Shown here: positions 1 through 7,802 of the stretch, one piece after another
Layout of the letters: every line of letters begins with the position of its first letter
How positions within the stretch are numbered: the first letter of the stretch is position 1
Source: Flintibacter muris
GTDB lineage: Bacteria; Bacillota; Clostridia; Oscillospirales; Oscillospiraceae
Reading direction: 5' to 3'
NCBI RefSeq assembly: GCF_943192995.1
Contig: NZ_CALPCP010000017.1
Coordinates: 1 to 64,000, forward strand
DNA: 64,000 nucleotides
Translations under genes and position numbers: made by a program
Notes under the pieces: model-generated
What the model was told of the DNA's origin: nothing
The model's input: the letters and a program-made list of their open reading frames with translations, nothing else
Database searches by the model: none

Positions 1-149
1 TTATCTATGAAGTACAGTACTGCGTCTACCAGTTCCCGCTTTTCCCATTTGCTCCTGTTTCCCGCTGGCGGAAATAGCGGCGCGATGATGGCCCATTGGC
101 TGTCGCTTAAATCGCTCGCATATCTGCGTCTCTCATTTTTCTGTATCAT
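1..149 (-). CDS. IS5-type transposase, N-terminal part (runs off left edge)
   Basis: Reading leftward from an ATG at 149, the frame stays open to the window edge (49 codons seen). It begins MIQKNERRRYASDLSDSQW and continues with IAPLFPP and KWEKRELVDAVLYFID, the usual N-terminal pattern of IS5-group DDE transposases with the DUF4096-like helix-turn-helix. The catalytic part lies outside the window. The DNA just right of it (150-198) should hold the IS end, but I cannot fix the terminal repeat. It sits against a headless XRE gene, which suggests the IS inserted there. Family call is by recognition only. Confidence 0.75.
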   Translation of the reverse strand, partial: MIQKNERRRYASDLSDSQWAIIAPLFPPAGNRSKWEKRELVDAVLYFID

Positions 150-162
150 ACCCTCATTATAG

Positions 163-396
163 CACCTTTTTATCTATTGGTACAGCTTCTTAGCCCGAAT
201 GACAGGGATAAGGGCCTCTACAATAGGCGACTACTACAATGAGTTGACGGATCGCATCAACCTCCGGCACTTTGAGCTGATATGCAAGGCGTTGGACTGC
301 GATCTGACAGATCTCCTTGTCTATCATCCAGACGAGGACACCCCCGTAAAGTCGCGCAGTGGCGCTCCCCTACATGAGCAGCCGCCCAAGGAATAA
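163..396 (+). pseudogene. Headless XRE-family regulator remnant
   Basis: The open frame reads FLARMTGIRASTIGDYYNEL, then a segment with ICKALDCDLTDLL and a short tail. This is the second half of a small Cro/CI helix-turn-helix domain (recognition helix and the C-terminal ALxCDxxDLL helix). The first helices are missing: the frame closes with a stop at 160-162 next to the transposase start. The nearest in-frame ATG (199) falls inside the recognition helix and has no ribosome site, so I read this as a gene broken by the adjacent insertion element rather than a real 65-residue protein. Confidence 0.6.
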
Positions 397-408
397 GCCA
401 TGCTCCAC

Positions 409-457
409 AAAACAAGAGGCGTTTGGTCTTAATGAGCGAATGCCTCTTGTTTTTTTC
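409..457. terminator. Bidirectional terminator hairpin
   Basis: Arms ACAAGAGGC (412-420) and GCCTCTTGT (442-450) are perfectly complementary and followed by six T on the plus strand; the minus side ends in TTTTG. It lies between the convergent XRE remnant (plus) and the 58-residue gene (minus). Confidence 0.75.
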
Positions 458-633
458 TAAAAATCTTCTGGGTATGGCGCCCCTTCTTTCCACCTGTATC
501 CAAGGAGGCACTGCCGTCCGTCATATTCTATTTCACTTGATGTTTTTCGTCCAATGTATTCCGCATTTTGGTGGATGCAATCCACACACCAGGGCCATCC
601 TGGGCCTTCTGCACCACATATTCCTTTTTCCAT
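457..633 (-). CDS. 58-residue cysteine-containing protein of unknown function
   Basis: A 58-codon frame starts at ATG 633 with an AAAAGGAGAAG ribosome site at good spacing, 12 bases after the stop of the upstream XRE gene, and ends inside a terminator. It contains four cysteines (C6, C16, C19, C42), with a CxxC pair in PWCVDCIHQN and an aromatic C-terminal half (GYRWKEGAPYPEDF). This looks like a small metal-binding or effector protein co-transcribed with the regulator, but I recognise no family. The coding call rests on the ribosome site, the spacing and the ending at a terminator. Confidence 0.5.
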   Translation of the reverse strand: MEKGICGAEGPGWPWCVDCIHQNAEYIGRKTSSEIEYDGRQCLLGYRWKEGAPYPEDF

Positions 634-645
634 TGACTTCTCCTT

Positions 646-864
646 TTAGGCCTCGGATTCATCCGGGTCTTTTTTTATTTCCACCACATCCGCGATGGAG
701 CAATCTAGCGCCAGACAAATCCGCTCAATAACCTCCAGAGCGACATACTGATTTTTATTGAGCTTGTTGAGGGTCGAATTGCTCATACCGACCATCTTCA
801 CAAGCTCCATTTTTTTCACGCCCTTTTCGATAAGGGTATGTTGCAGCGGCTTGTATGAAATCAT
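646..864 (-). CDS. XRE-family transcriptional regulator (small Cro-like)
   Basis: A 72-residue single helix-turn-helix domain: MISYKPLQHTLIEKGVKK, then MVGMSNSTLNKL as the recognition region, then ICLALDCSIADVVE, which closes the fold. The start is ATG 864, preceded by TCAAGGAGGTGGCACC. Upstream is a TTGACA-17-TATGGT promoter overlapped by one of two inverted TGTCGATTT sites, consistent with autorepression (inference). It shares its transcript with the 58-residue gene downstream. Compact regulators of this kind are common on mobile elements, fitting the surrounding fragments. Confidence 0.85.
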   Translation of the reverse strand: MISYKPLQHTLIEKGVKKMELVKMVGMSNSTLNKLNKNQYVALEVIERICLALDCSIADVVEIKKDPDESEA

Positions 865-884
865 GGTGCCACCTCCTTGACCAT

Positions 885-957
885 ACCATACCACAACACT
901 GTCGATTTGTCAAAACTTTTTTGCGAAAAATCGAAAATAACTGTTGATAAATCGACA
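885..957 (-). promoter_or_regulatory. Promoter and paired operator-like sites of the XRE gene
   Basis: On the minus strand, -35 TTGACA (913-908) and -10 TATGGT (890-885) are 17 bases apart. TGTCGATTTGTCA (900-912) overlaps the -35 and TGATAAATCGACA (945-957) is its inverted partner, 12 of 13 matching. This arrangement suggests self-repression by the regulator. Confidence 0.7.
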
Positions 958-1034
958 TCCACGTGGTATCGTATGCTCACAATAACACGACACTATTTAA
1001 CTTGAACGCGACAAAATTATGGGAGGTCACAAAG

Positions 1035-1180
1035 ATGTACGATATGATGAAGAAGCAGAACTTTGGTGTGGAGATTGAGCTGACGGGTATCACCCGCGAG
1101 CAGGCCGCTAACGTCATCGCCACTTACTTCGGTACCCAGACCCGCTACCTCGGCACCTACTACAACACCTATGAGGCCCG
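1035..1180 (+). pseudogene. Amidoligase-family protein, N-terminal fragment
   Basis: ATG 1035 has a GGGAGG ribosome site and opens MYDMMKKQNFGVEIELTGIT, then EQAANVIATYFGT and YLGTYYNTYEA. This is the start of the amidoligase-like ATP-grasp relatives (PF12224) carried on many Firmicutes conjugative elements. After about residue 48 the match stops and the frame runs on as the antisense of a different gene, so only the N-terminus survives. In intact homologues the protein is several hundred residues long. Confidence 0.6.
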
Positions 1181-1189
1181 CGTCCGAAG

Positions 1190-1298
1190 CGGTGACAGTC
1201 TTGTACTTGATCGTGGGCATGGTGACCTTGGCAATGCCGATCAACGCGCCGCCGTTCTCGTACATCAGGTAGTCTACATGGCCATTGGGATAGATCAT
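1190..1298 (-). pseudogene. Phage tail tube-like protein, N-terminal fragment
   Basis: A good ribosome site (AAGGAGGT) precedes ATG 1298, and the reading MIYPNGHVDYLMYENGGAL then IGIAKVTMPTIKYKTVT resembles the start of contractile-tail major tube proteins (P2 FII type in Firmicutes prophages). The frame then enters the antisense of the amidoligase fragment, so the rest is missing. The junction at about 1180-1190 joins two unrelated gene starts head to head. Confidence 0.45.
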
Positions 1299-1344
1299 AG
1301 TCGGTTACCTCCTTATGCCGTGCGGTGGGAGGGCGCAGTAGAGG

Positions 1345-1680
1345 TGGGGCGGCGGGCATCTATCCGGCGGAGAAAAGCAGCGCATTTCCACCGCCCGCGC
1401 CATGCTGAAGGACGCTCCCATTTTGATTCTGGACGAGGCCACGGCGAGCATCGACCCGGAAAATGAGGCGGTGATCCAGCGGGCCATTTCCGCATTGACC
1501 CGGGGCAAAATCCTGATCGTCATTACCCACAGGCTGGGCACCGTGGCCAACGCGGACAACATTGTGGTTGTCAACCAGGGAGTTATCGAGGCCCAGGGAA
1601 CGCAGGAGGCGCTGCTGAAAAACTGTCCGCTGTATGCGCAGATGTGGAGCGCCTATCTGGGGACCCAAGATACGGACTGA
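1345..1680 (+). pseudogene. ABC transporter ATP-binding protein, C-terminal fragment
   Basis: The frame opens directly in the ABC signature (GGGHLSGGEKQR, codons from 1348). It runs through Walker B plus the D-loop (ILILDEATASIDPENE) and the H-loop (IVITHRLGT) to a natural C-terminus at 1680. Walker A and any membrane domain are absent, and an in-frame stop lies at 1339-1341. This is the tail of an exporter-type (MdlB/CydC-like) ABC protein, joined to the tail-tube fragment near 1340. Confidence 0.75.
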
Positions 1681-1695
1681 TAGAAGGAACGATTG

Positions 1696-1764
1696 ATGTT
1701 TGGCGTTTTGAAAAAAATCTTTGCTTTAATATCTGCATCAACAAAAAAGAACCCCCGCCGATAG
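1696..1764 (+). pseudogene. Start of a second ABC half-transporter, cut off
   Basis: ATG 1696 lies 15 bases after the ABC fragment stop, with an AGAAGGAAC ribosome site. It reads MFGVLKKIFALISASTKKN before running into a terminator stem and a stop. The sequence resembles the N-terminus of the partner subunit in heterodimeric ABC exporters, truncated after about 20 codons. It could also be a short leader reading frame; evidence is limited. Confidence 0.35.
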
Positions 1765-1797
1765 GCCCTCAACAGACTTGCCGGCGGGGTTCTTTGT
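1746..1797 (+). terminator. Rho-independent terminator
   Basis: AAGAACCCCCGCCG (1748-1760 region) pairs with CGGCGGGGTTCTTT (1783-1795), with one bulged base. It ends the ABC remnant transcript. Confidence 0.65.
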
Positions 1798-1839
1798 GTG
1801 TCTCTGATGAGTTCCACTGCTTCGGAAAGTACAGCAATC

Positions 1840-2151
1840 TTATTTAAGCAACTTGGGATAATCCGTCTTTCCGTTTACCACACGGTAGATGGTCACCGTA
1901 TCATCGATGAGCCGATAGACCGCAACATAGGTCTTTGTCAGCACCAACTTTCGATAGCCCAGAACCGCAAGCTCCGGGTCTGGGTGGAGCGTCCCAAGCA
2001 CTAGAAAGTCCTGAAGCCGTCCAATCTGTTCCCGGATAGAACGATAAATCTCCCTGGCGGACGATGGACCAAACTGGCTGGCATGGAACTTTACGATCCC
2101 CAAGATATCTGTTTCCGCCAGGGGCAGATACGCCAGCTTATGCCTTGCCAT
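1840..2151 (-). CDS. Type II toxin, RelE/ParE superfamily
   Basis: A 103-residue basic protein: MARHKLAYLPLAETDILGIV, then REIYRSIREQIGRLQDF, then YRKLVLTKTYVAVYRL and the strand TVTIYRVVNGKTDYPKLL. The two N-terminal helices and C-terminal beta strands ending in a conserved VxxGKTDY-like segment are the ParE/RelE fold. Its start overlaps the antitoxin gene by 14 bases, the usual coupled arrangement. Target (gyrase or ribosomal mRNA) cannot be told from sequence alone. Confidence 0.88.
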   Translation of the reverse strand: MARHKLAYLPLAETDILGIVKFHASQFGPSSAREIYRSIREQIGRLQDFLVLGTLHPDPELAVLGYRKLVLTKTYVAVYRLIDDTVTIYRVVNGKTDYPKLLK

Positions 2152-2407
2152 TCAGCAGCGCCTCCACCTTGGCGTCCAGGTCCTCCTGGGTGGATGTCGG
2201 TGCGCCTGCCAGCCGCGCCGCTTCCGCCGCCAGGATGCTTGCCCGATGAGCCAGCATCTTCTCCCGTTCCTCATACGCCTCAATGCTCATATAAACACCG
2301 TCGGCCTCGCCCTTGTTGGTGATGAAGATCGGTTCGCCGGACTCTCGGGCCAAAAGCGATATTTGCAGATACTCGTTACGCAGTGCGGTGGACGGTTTGA
2401 TCGTCAT
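2138..2407 (-). CDS. Type II antitoxin, Phd/YefM family
   Basis: An 89-residue protein opening MTIKPSTALRNEYLQISLLA, then EPIFITNKGEADGVYMSIEAYE: the Phd/YefM DNA-binding fold with its typical PxxxLRNxY start and ITxxGxxxxVxxS core. The C-terminal helix would wrap the toxin. It precedes and overlaps the RelE/ParE-type gene, with GGGAGGGG upstream of ATG 2407. A TTGCAT-17-TATACT promoter lies upstream, presumably repressed by the toxin-antitoxin complex (family knowledge). Confidence 0.88.
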   Translation of the reverse strand: MTIKPSTALRNEYLQISLLARESGEPIFITNKGEADGVYMSIEAYEEREKMLAHRASILAAEAARLAGAPTSTQEDLDAKVEALLNGKA

Positions 2408-2439
2408 AGCTGTCCCCTCCCTGTAATAGTTCTGCCCTT

Positions 2440-2468
2440 AGTATATCATCTTCCTGATAGATATGCAA
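2440..2468 (-). promoter_or_regulatory. Promoter of the toxin-antitoxin pair
   Basis: Minus strand: TTGCAT (2468-2463), 17-base spacer, TATACT (2445-2440), 32 bases before the antitoxin ATG. Confidence 0.65.
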
Positions 2469-2510
2469 GCCTGTAAGAAGATGACTGGGAGGAAACACAG
2501 AGAAAGAAGT

Positions 2511-2858
2511 CTACCGTTCCATGATATTCAGCCTCCGCAGGGAGGCTTTCAGCGCAAGAACGGTATCAGTGATCAGCTTGGCTTCCTCGTCGCTGCAATC
2601 GGCCACCAGCTCCGCCAGCCAGCTGTCCCGCACATGCCGAGCTTGATCTACCTCCATACAAAGCAGCTCGTCCATAGAACAGCCCAGAGCATTGACGATA
2701 TCCACCGTGACCTGAAGGCTGGGGATACTGTTGCCGGTTTCGATGTGGCTGATATGTGTGACCCCTACCCCTGCGGCCTCCGCCAGTTTCTCCTGCGTCA
2801 GCTTCTTTTGCAAGCGGACCGCTCGAATGCGTTGCCCGACGGTTTTATAGTCAATCAT
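2511..2858 (-). CDS. XRE-family transcriptional regulator with C-terminal helical tail
   Basis: 115 residues. Residues 1-65 form a standard helix-turn-helix: MIDYKTVGQRIRAVRLQKKL, TQEKLAEAAGVGVTHISHIE, then SLQVTVDIVNALGCSMDELL. The tail (66-115) is acidic and helical with SDEEAKLITDTVLALKASLRR, as in regulators that dimerise through an added helix. AGGAGG precedes ATG 2858. It is divergent from the plus-strand promoter at 2893-2921, so it may control the gene fragment there (inference). Confidence 0.88.
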   Translation of the reverse strand: MIDYKTVGQRIRAVRLQKKLTQEKLAEAAGVGVTHISHIETGNSIPSLQVTVDIVNALGCSMDELLCMEVDQARHVRDSWLAELVADCSDEEAKLITDTVLALKASLRRLNIMER

Positions 2859-2892
2859 GCCGCAAGTATCCTCCTGAATTTTGATGCTTGTA

Positions 2893-2921
2893 TTGTAAGT
2901 GCAATCTGGCTATGTTATAAT
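2893..2921 (+). promoter_or_regulatory. Sigma-A-type promoter
   Basis: TTGTAA (2893-2898), 17-base spacer, TATAAT (2916-2921), reading into the truncated SLOG-like gene at 3010. Confidence 0.6.
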
Positions 2922-3009
2922 GGCTTTAAAGCGCAATAGACTTTTAAAGTATATATAAACAGAGAAGAAATTTGCTTCCGCGCGGCGTATGGAAGTATGG
3001 AGGAGAATT

Positions 3010-3165
3010 ATGAGTACCTGCTTTTTCATCGGACACCGGGATGCTCCGGACAGCTTACTCCCCGCTCTATCTGCCGCAGTAGAGAAGCGTATCACAGAGC
3101 ATGGTGTGGATCAGTTTTTAGTTGGAGCATATCCGACTTTCATTGTACTTGTTCCTCCCAACTAG
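3010..3165 (+). pseudogene. SLOG/DUF1273-like protein, N-terminal fragment
   Basis: GGAGGAG precedes ATG 3010; the product begins MSTCFFIGHRDAPDSLLPAL, then EKRITEHGVDQFLVGAY, and ends after 51 codons. CFFIGHRDAP followed by a helix and a VxxFxVG strand is the first Rossmann-like unit of the small SLOG (DUF1273) proteins of Firmicutes elements, normally about 130-180 residues. The last ten residues (PTFIVLVPPN) do not fit, so the gene is cut short. Confidence 0.5.
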
Positions 3166-3383
3166 ATTTTCAAATGAAACCAAACACCGAAACCGTCCCG
3201 AAAGTGTTGCGCCCGGAAAGCTATACCATTCAGAGCGTTTCACCCTCCCCTCTCTGGACCTGTCCCAAAAACTTGTTTTTGAAACACCCTTTTGGTGCGT
3301 CTCATTTGATACTAAAACTTACTTTCAGAGCAATCAAAAAAGCATATGGTCAAATGATTTGGAATTTTTGGAATTGCAGACAC
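3166..3383. other. Intergenic stretch, no gene seen
   Basis: A and T-richer DNA between the truncated SLOG-like gene and the V-ATPase terminator. Frames are open in places but lack ribosome sites and show no protein family resemblance. It probably belongs to the accessory strip to the left. Confidence 0.5.
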
Positions 3384-3424
3384 AAAAAATGGTACTGCCC
3401 AGGATTCCTCCCAAGCAGTACCAT
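3384..3424 (-). terminator. Terminator of the V-ATPase operon
   Basis: On the minus strand TGGTACTGC and GCAGTACCA (plus-strand positions 3390-3398 and 3415-3423) form a perfect 9 bp stem followed by six T. It lies 55 bases past the ntpD stop. Confidence 0.85.
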
Positions 3425-3478
3425 CTTTCACTTTTTAGGCCCATCCTAGAAGCGGTAAATAAGCGGTACAGCTACCCC

Positions 3479-4192
3479 TTAAACCTCTGACGGCGCCTCA
3501 CTCGAATCCCCGAAAGTCCTTATGGCTCTAGCGGTTTCAGCCCGCTTCTCTTCCAGGGATTCCTTCAAAATCATGTCCTTCACCTTCATCAGCCGGATGG
3601 TGTTGGAACGCTCGTTTTCATCCAGCTTCATGGTGATATATTTGATATTGGCCTGCATCTCGGGGATTTTCACATACTCCAGCGCATTGACGCGGCGGCG
3701 GGTTTTTTCGATCTCCTCAGCCAGCAGCTGGGAGGTTTTTTCGATCTCCGCCAACCGCAGCATATCGGACAGCACCCGGGACAGGGCGTCCACCGCGTCG
3801 TCCAGCTCGCCGCTGGTCTGAGCGAAGCCATAGGGGTAGACCTCACCGGGGTCCTGGCTGCTGGTGTGGAACTGATACTGAGGCACATCCACCGACATGA
3901 TATTCTGGAAGGTCATATCCAGCTCCACAGACTGCTTGGGGTAGAGCAGGGACTGCTCCAGCATCTCCGGAGACATAAGGGCGGCGGCCACGGTAAAGGC
4001 GCCGTGGGCCTTCATCAGGCCCTCCTCCACCCGGCGGCGCAGCGCGCGGTTTTCACGGACCACGTCCATAAACTGCTTCATCAGCTCATCCCGCTTATCT
4101 TTGAGCAGCTTGTGGCCGCGGATAGAGGTACGCAGGCGGTTTTTCAGCCGGTTCAGCTCCTGACGGGTGGGGTTGATTGTTGTGGAAGGCAT
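3479..4192 (-). CDS. ntpD: V-type ATP synthase/ATPase subunit D (central stalk)
   Basis: 237 residues; subunit D is the coiled-coil rotor shaft inside the A3B3 head. The start carries the family pattern TINPTRQELNRLKNRLRTS then GHKLLKDKRDELMKQF. The middle is variable, and a second long helix near the C-terminus (RRVNALEYVKIPEMQANIKYI) pairs with the first. It starts immediately after the ntpB stop, is the last gene of the operon, and is followed by a strong terminator. Length is slightly above the usual 200-230. Confidence 0.97.
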   Translation of the reverse strand: MPSTTINPTRQELNRLKNRLRTSIRGHKLLKDKRDELMKQFMDVVRENRALRRRVEEGLMKAHGAFTVAAALMSPEMLEQSLLYPKQSVELDMTFQNIMSVDVPQYQFHTSSQDPGEVYPYGFAQTSGELDDAVDALSRVLSDMLRLAEIEKTSQLLAEEIEKTRRRVNALEYVKIPEMQANIKYITMKLDENERSNTIRLMKVKDMILKESLEEKRAETARAIRTFGDSSEAPSEV

Positions 4193-5581
4193 TTATACCC
4201 CCCCTTGATCCTTCTTGGGCATATACTTTTCGATCATCTCAGGCTTAATCCGCTTCAGCTCGGTCCGGGGCAGGATGGACAGCAGGTCCCAGCCCAGGTC
4301 CAGGGTCTCAAAGATGGAGCGGTTCTCGTCCGTCCCCTGGGAGACGTAGCGGCGCTCAAACTCGTCGGCAAACTTGGCGTAGAGCAGATCGGTGGGGGAC
4401 AGAGCAGCCTCGCCCAGAATGGACATCAGCTCCTTGTTCTCCTTGCCGGTGGCGTAGGCGGCGAAGAGCTGGTTCATGGTGCCGGCGTGGTCCTCACGGG
4501 TCTTGCCCTCGCCGGTGCCCTTGTCCTTCAGACGGGACAGGGAGGGCAGCACGTCCACGGGGGGATTGACACCCTTGCGGAACAGCTCACGGGACAGGAT
4601 GATCTGGCCCTCGGTGATATAGCCGGTCAGGTCGGGGATGGGGTGGGTCTTGTCGTCCTCGGGCATAGTGAGGATGGGGATCATGGTAATGGACCCCTCC
4701 TTGCCCACCTGACGGCCGGCCCGCTCGTAGAGGGTAGCCAGGTCGGTGTACAGGTAGCCGGGGTAGCCGCGGCGGCCCGGGACCTCCTTCTTGGCGGCGG
4801 ACACCTCACGCAGGGCCTCAGCGTAGTTGGTGATGTCGGTGAGGATGACCAGCACGTGCATTCCCTTCTCAAAGGCCAGGTACTCCGCGGCGGTGAGGGC
4901 CATACGGGGGGTAGCGATACGTTCCACGGCGGGGTCGTTGGCCAGGTTGGTGAACAGCACGGTACGGTCAATGGCGCCGGTACGGCGGAACTCCTGAACG
5001 AAGAACTCAGACTCCTCGAAGGTGATGCCGATAGCGGCAAAGACCACGGCAAAGTTGGATTCGCCGTCCAGCACCTTGGCCTGGCGGGCGATCTGGGCGG
5101 CCAGGTTGGCGTGGGGCAGGCCGGAACCGGAGAAGATGGGCAGCTTCTGGCCGCGGACCAGGGTGTTCAGCCCGTCAATGGTAGAGATACCCGTCTGAAT
5201 AAACTCATTGGGGTAGTTCCGGGCAGCGGGGTTCATGGCCAGGCCGTTGATGTCCCGATACTCGTCGGCCAGGATGGCGGGGCCGCCGTCGATAGGCTGG
5301 CCCATGCCGTTGAAGACCCGGCCCAGCATATCGCCGGACACGGCCAGCTGCAGGGGATGGCCCAGGAAGCGGATCTTGGACTCGGCCAGGTTGATGCCGG
5401 CGGAGGCCTCAAACAACTGGACCACGGCGGTATCGCCGTTGACCTCCAGCACCTTACAGCGGCGGATGGTGCCGTCGGTGAGCTCTACCTCAGCCAGCTC
5501 GTCATAGGTGACGCCCTGAACCCGCTTGACCACCATCAGAGGGCCGGAGATCTCTTCAATCGTCTTGTATTCACGGATCAC
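4193..5581 (-). CDS. ntpB: V-type ATP synthase/ATPase subunit B (non-catalytic head)
   Basis: 462 residues, full length. It alternates with subunit A in the head and lacks a canonical Walker A; the segment at the equivalent place reads [18 protein letters not shown], typical of V/A-type B subunits. Other landmarks are [14 protein letters not shown], the [20 protein letters not shown] strand, and [20 protein letters not shown]. The ATG overlaps the ntpA stop by four bases (ATGA), indicating translational coupling. Confidence 0.98.
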   Translation of the reverse strand: MIREYKTIEEISGPLMVVKRVQGVTYDELAEVELTDGTIRRCKVLEVNGDTAVVQLFEASAGINLAESKIRFLGHPLQLAVSGDMLGRVFNGMGQPIDGGPAILADEYRDINGLAMNPAARNYPNEFIQTGISTIDGLNTLVRGQKLPIFSGSGLPHANLAAQIARQAKVLDGESNFAVVFAAIGITFEESEFFVQEFRRTGAIDRTVLFTNLANDPAVERIATPRMALTAAEYLAFEKGMHVLVILTDITNYAEALREVSAAKKEVPGRRGYPGYLYTDLATLYERAGRQVGKEGSITMIPILTMPEDDKTHPIPDLTGYITEGQIILSRELFRKGVNPPVDVLPSLSRLKDKGTGEGKTREDHAGTMNQLFAAYATGKENKELMSILGEAALSPTDLLYAKFADEFERRYVSQGTDENRSIFETLDLGWDLLSILPRTELKRIKPEMIEKYMPKKDQGGV

Positions 5582-7353
5582 GCTTCATCCTCTCCCTTCT
5601 CGGCGATAGCGGCAATCTGCTCCTCCATCTCCTTGCTGATGATGTCATAGGCGGCGCGGTACTCGTCGGCCACCACCGACTTGGCACGGCCGATCTTCTC
5701 CCGCACGGGAACAGAGAACAGGTCGTTCAGGCTTCCGCCCTTGGCGGAGGCGTCCCGGCACAGGTCCTCATACTGGCGGATCATGGCCAGCATCCGGGCC
5801 TGACGGTCATATTCAGAGTAGCAGTCGATATCCACAAAGGAGTTCTGCTGCAAAAAGTCCTCCCGGAGCATTTTGGCAATTTCCAGGGTAATCTGGTCCT
5901 TGGCAGACAGGGAGTCCTTACCCACCAGCTGAACAATTTCGTTCAGATTGGCCTCCTCCTGGAGGGTGGACATGGCCCACTCCCGGTTAATCAGGAAGTC
6001 CTTGCCCAGGTTCTCGTCGTACCAGGGGCGCAGGGAGTCCAGATACAGGGTGTGGGAGGTCAGCCAGTTGATGGCGGGGAAGTGACGGCGGTAGGCCAGG
6101 GAGGCGTCCAGAGCCCAGAAGACCTTGACGATCCGCATGGTGGCCTGGGAGACGGGCTCGGACAGGTCGCCGCCCGGAGGGGACACCGCGCCCACGGCGG
6201 TCAGGGAGCCCCGGCGGTCCTCGTCGGACCCCAGGCAGGAGACGGAGCCGGCCCGCTCGTAGAACTGGGCCAGCCGGGAGGACAGGTAGGCGGGGTAGCC
6301 CTCCTCACCGGGCATCTCCTCCAGACGGCCGGACATCTCACGCAGAGCCTCGGCCCAGCGGGAGGTGGAGTCGGCGATAACGGCCACGGCGTAGCCCATG
6401 TCACGGAAGTACTCAGCAATGGTGATGCCGGTGTAGATAGAGGCCTCACGGGCGGCCACAGGCATGTCGGAGGTGTTGGCAATGAGCACGGTCCGCTTCA
6501 TCAGGGTCTCGCCGGTACGGGGGTCAATCAGCTCGGGGAACTCCCGAAGCACGTCGGTCATCTCGTTGCCGCGCTCGCCGCAGCCGATATAGATAACCAC
6601 GTCCACGTCGGAGAACTTGGCCAGGGCGTGCTGCATCACCGTCTTGCCGCTTCCGAAGGGGCCGGGGATGGCGGCGGTGCCGCCCTTGGCCACAGGGAAG
6701 AAGGTGTCTACAATCCGCTGGCCGGACTGGAGGGGAATCACAGGGGGATACTTGTGCTTATAGGGGCGGCCCACACGGACGGGCCACTTCTGCATCATGG
6801 TCAGCTCGTGCTTCTCCCCCTTGTCGTCCACCAGGATGGCAATTTTGTCCAGCACGGTGTAAGAGCCGGACTGAATGGACTCAATGGTGCCGCTCATCTT
6901 GGGGGGAATCATGATTTTGTGGAGAATGGAGTTGGTCTCCTGAACGGTGCCGATAATGTCGCCGCCCAGCACCTTGTCTCCGGCTTTCACCGTGGCGGTA
7001 AAGTCCCACTTTTTCTCCCGGTCCAGGGCGGGCACCTCCACGCCGCGGGGCAGGTTGTTGCCCTTGACCTTCTTCATAATGACCTCCAGCGGACGCTGGA
7101 TGCCGTCGTAGATGTTCTCAATCAGGCCGGGGCCCAGCTCCACAGACAGGGGGGCGCCGGTGGTGACCACGTCGGCGCCGGGGCCCAGGCCGGAGGTCTC
7201 CTCATAGACCTGGATGGAGGCGGAGCCGCCCGTCATGGTGAGGATCTCACCAATCAGACGCTGCTCACCCACACGGACCACGTCGGCCATGTTGGCCTCC
7301 TCCATGCCGGTGGCCACCACCAGCGGGCCGGAGACCTTAACGATTTTTCCCAT
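5578..7353 (-). CDS. ntpA: V-type ATP synthase/ATPase catalytic subunit A
   Basis: 591 residues, the normal size. Walker A is GPFGSGKT at residues 231-238. The non-homologous insertion typical of A subunits (about residues 115-190, [18 protein letters not shown]) precedes it. The downstream catalytic region has [15 protein letters not shown] with the GER glutamate and [16 protein letters not shown]. Hydrolysis here drives the rotor. It follows ntpF across a 126-base gap that contains a long hairpin repeat, the only such gap in this operon, so the A-B-D genes may be expressed partly independently (inference). Confidence 0.98.
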   Translation of the reverse strand: MGKIVKVSGPLVVATGMEEANMADVVRVGEQRLIGEILTMTGGSASIQVYEETSGLGPGADVVTTGAPLSVELGPGLIENIYDGIQRPLEVIMKKVKGNNLPRGVEVPALDREKKWDFTATVKAGDKVLGGDIIGTVQETNSILHKIMIPPKMSGTIESIQSGSYTVLDKIAILVDDKGEKHELTMMQKWPVRVGRPYKHKYPPVIPLQSGQRIVDTFFPVAKGGTAAIPGPFGSGKTVMQHALAKFSDVDVVIYIGCGERGNEMTDVLREFPELIDPRTGETLMKRTVLIANTSDMPVAAREASIYTGITIAEYFRDMGYAVAVIADSTSRWAEALREMSGRLEEMPGEEGYPAYLSSRLAQFYERAGSVSCLGSDEDRRGSLTAVGAVSPPGGDLSEPVSQATMRIVKVFWALDASLAYRRHFPAINWLTSHTLYLDSLRPWYDENLGKDFLINREWAMSTLQEEANLNEIVQLVGKDSLSAKDQITLEIAKMLREDFLQQNSFVDIDCYSEYDRQARMLAMIRQYEDLCRDASAKGGSLNDLFSVPVREKIGRAKSVVADEYRAAYDIISKEMEEQIAAIAEKGEDEA

Positions 7354-7398
7354 AGGCTTTGCAAACCTTCTTTCTGCTTATCAGATAACGCGGGAATT

Positions 7399-7475
7399 GG
7401 TAGGGCGCGACGACTCGGCGCGCCGAACCAAACAACCTGAGATGACGGCGCGCCGGGGTCGTCGCGCCCTACATC
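7399..7475. repeat. Palindromic dispersed repeat inside the V-ATPase operon
   Basis: Two ~25-base arms (TAGGGCGCGACGACTCGGCG... and its near-perfect inverse ending CGTCGCGCCCTACA) flank a 22-base loop. The same arm sequence occurs at 20460-20519, 34506-34633 and 36888-37016. In RNA this would be a very stable hairpin between ntpF and ntpA. Confidence 0.85.
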
Positions 7476-7479
7476 CAGG

Positions 7480-7788
7480 TCACAGAATATCCGCTCCGAC
7501 GGCCCGTTCGACCGCCGTTTTGACGTTGGCCATACCGATGCCCAGAGAGCCCTCCTTGCCGGGGATCAGGATGATCGCGGGGGTGAGGGCGTCTTTATAC
7601 CGGGCCACCTCCTGGGGGAGCTGGGCGGCCAGCTGCTCGGTCATATAGATGATGGCGTAGTTCTCCTTCGCCATGCGGTGAAGGACCTCCCGGCCCTGGT
7701 CGGGGGAATCCACGGGGCAGACCTCCAGCCCCAGGGCCTTGAAGCCCAGAACGCTGTCTTTGTCGCCCATGACGGCAATTTTATACAT
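7480..7788 (-). CDS. ntpF: V-type ATP synthase/ATPase subunit F (central stalk)
   Basis: 102 residues: MYKIAVMGDKDSVLGFKALG, then VCPVDSPDQGREVLHRMAKE, YAIIYMTEQLAAQL, and IILIPGKEGSLGIGMANVKTAV. The small Rossmann-like fold and terminal SLGIGMANVKxAVERAVGADIL are diagnostic for subunit F, which caps the D shaft. The frame is open further upstream, but ATG 7788 matches the family start and has an AAGGGGG ribosome site. It starts 14 bases after ntpC. Confidence 0.95.
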   Translation of the reverse strand: MYKIAVMGDKDSVLGFKALGLEVCPVDSPDQGREVLHRMAKENYAIIYMTEQLAAQLPQEVARYKDALTPAIILIPGKEGSLGIGMANVKTAVERAVGADIL

Positions 7789-7802
7789 CTGCACCAACCC
7801 CC

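Noticed and set aside
997-1466. Amidoligase frame as a full gene to 1466
   Set aside because: After about 1180 the frame is the antisense of the tail-tube fragment and then another phase of the ABC fragment, so it is not one protein.
3866-7440. Long plus-strand frames over the V-ATPase genes
   Set aside because: Mirror frames of ntpB and ntpA with the same Gly/His/Gln-rich shadow composition; no initiation signals.
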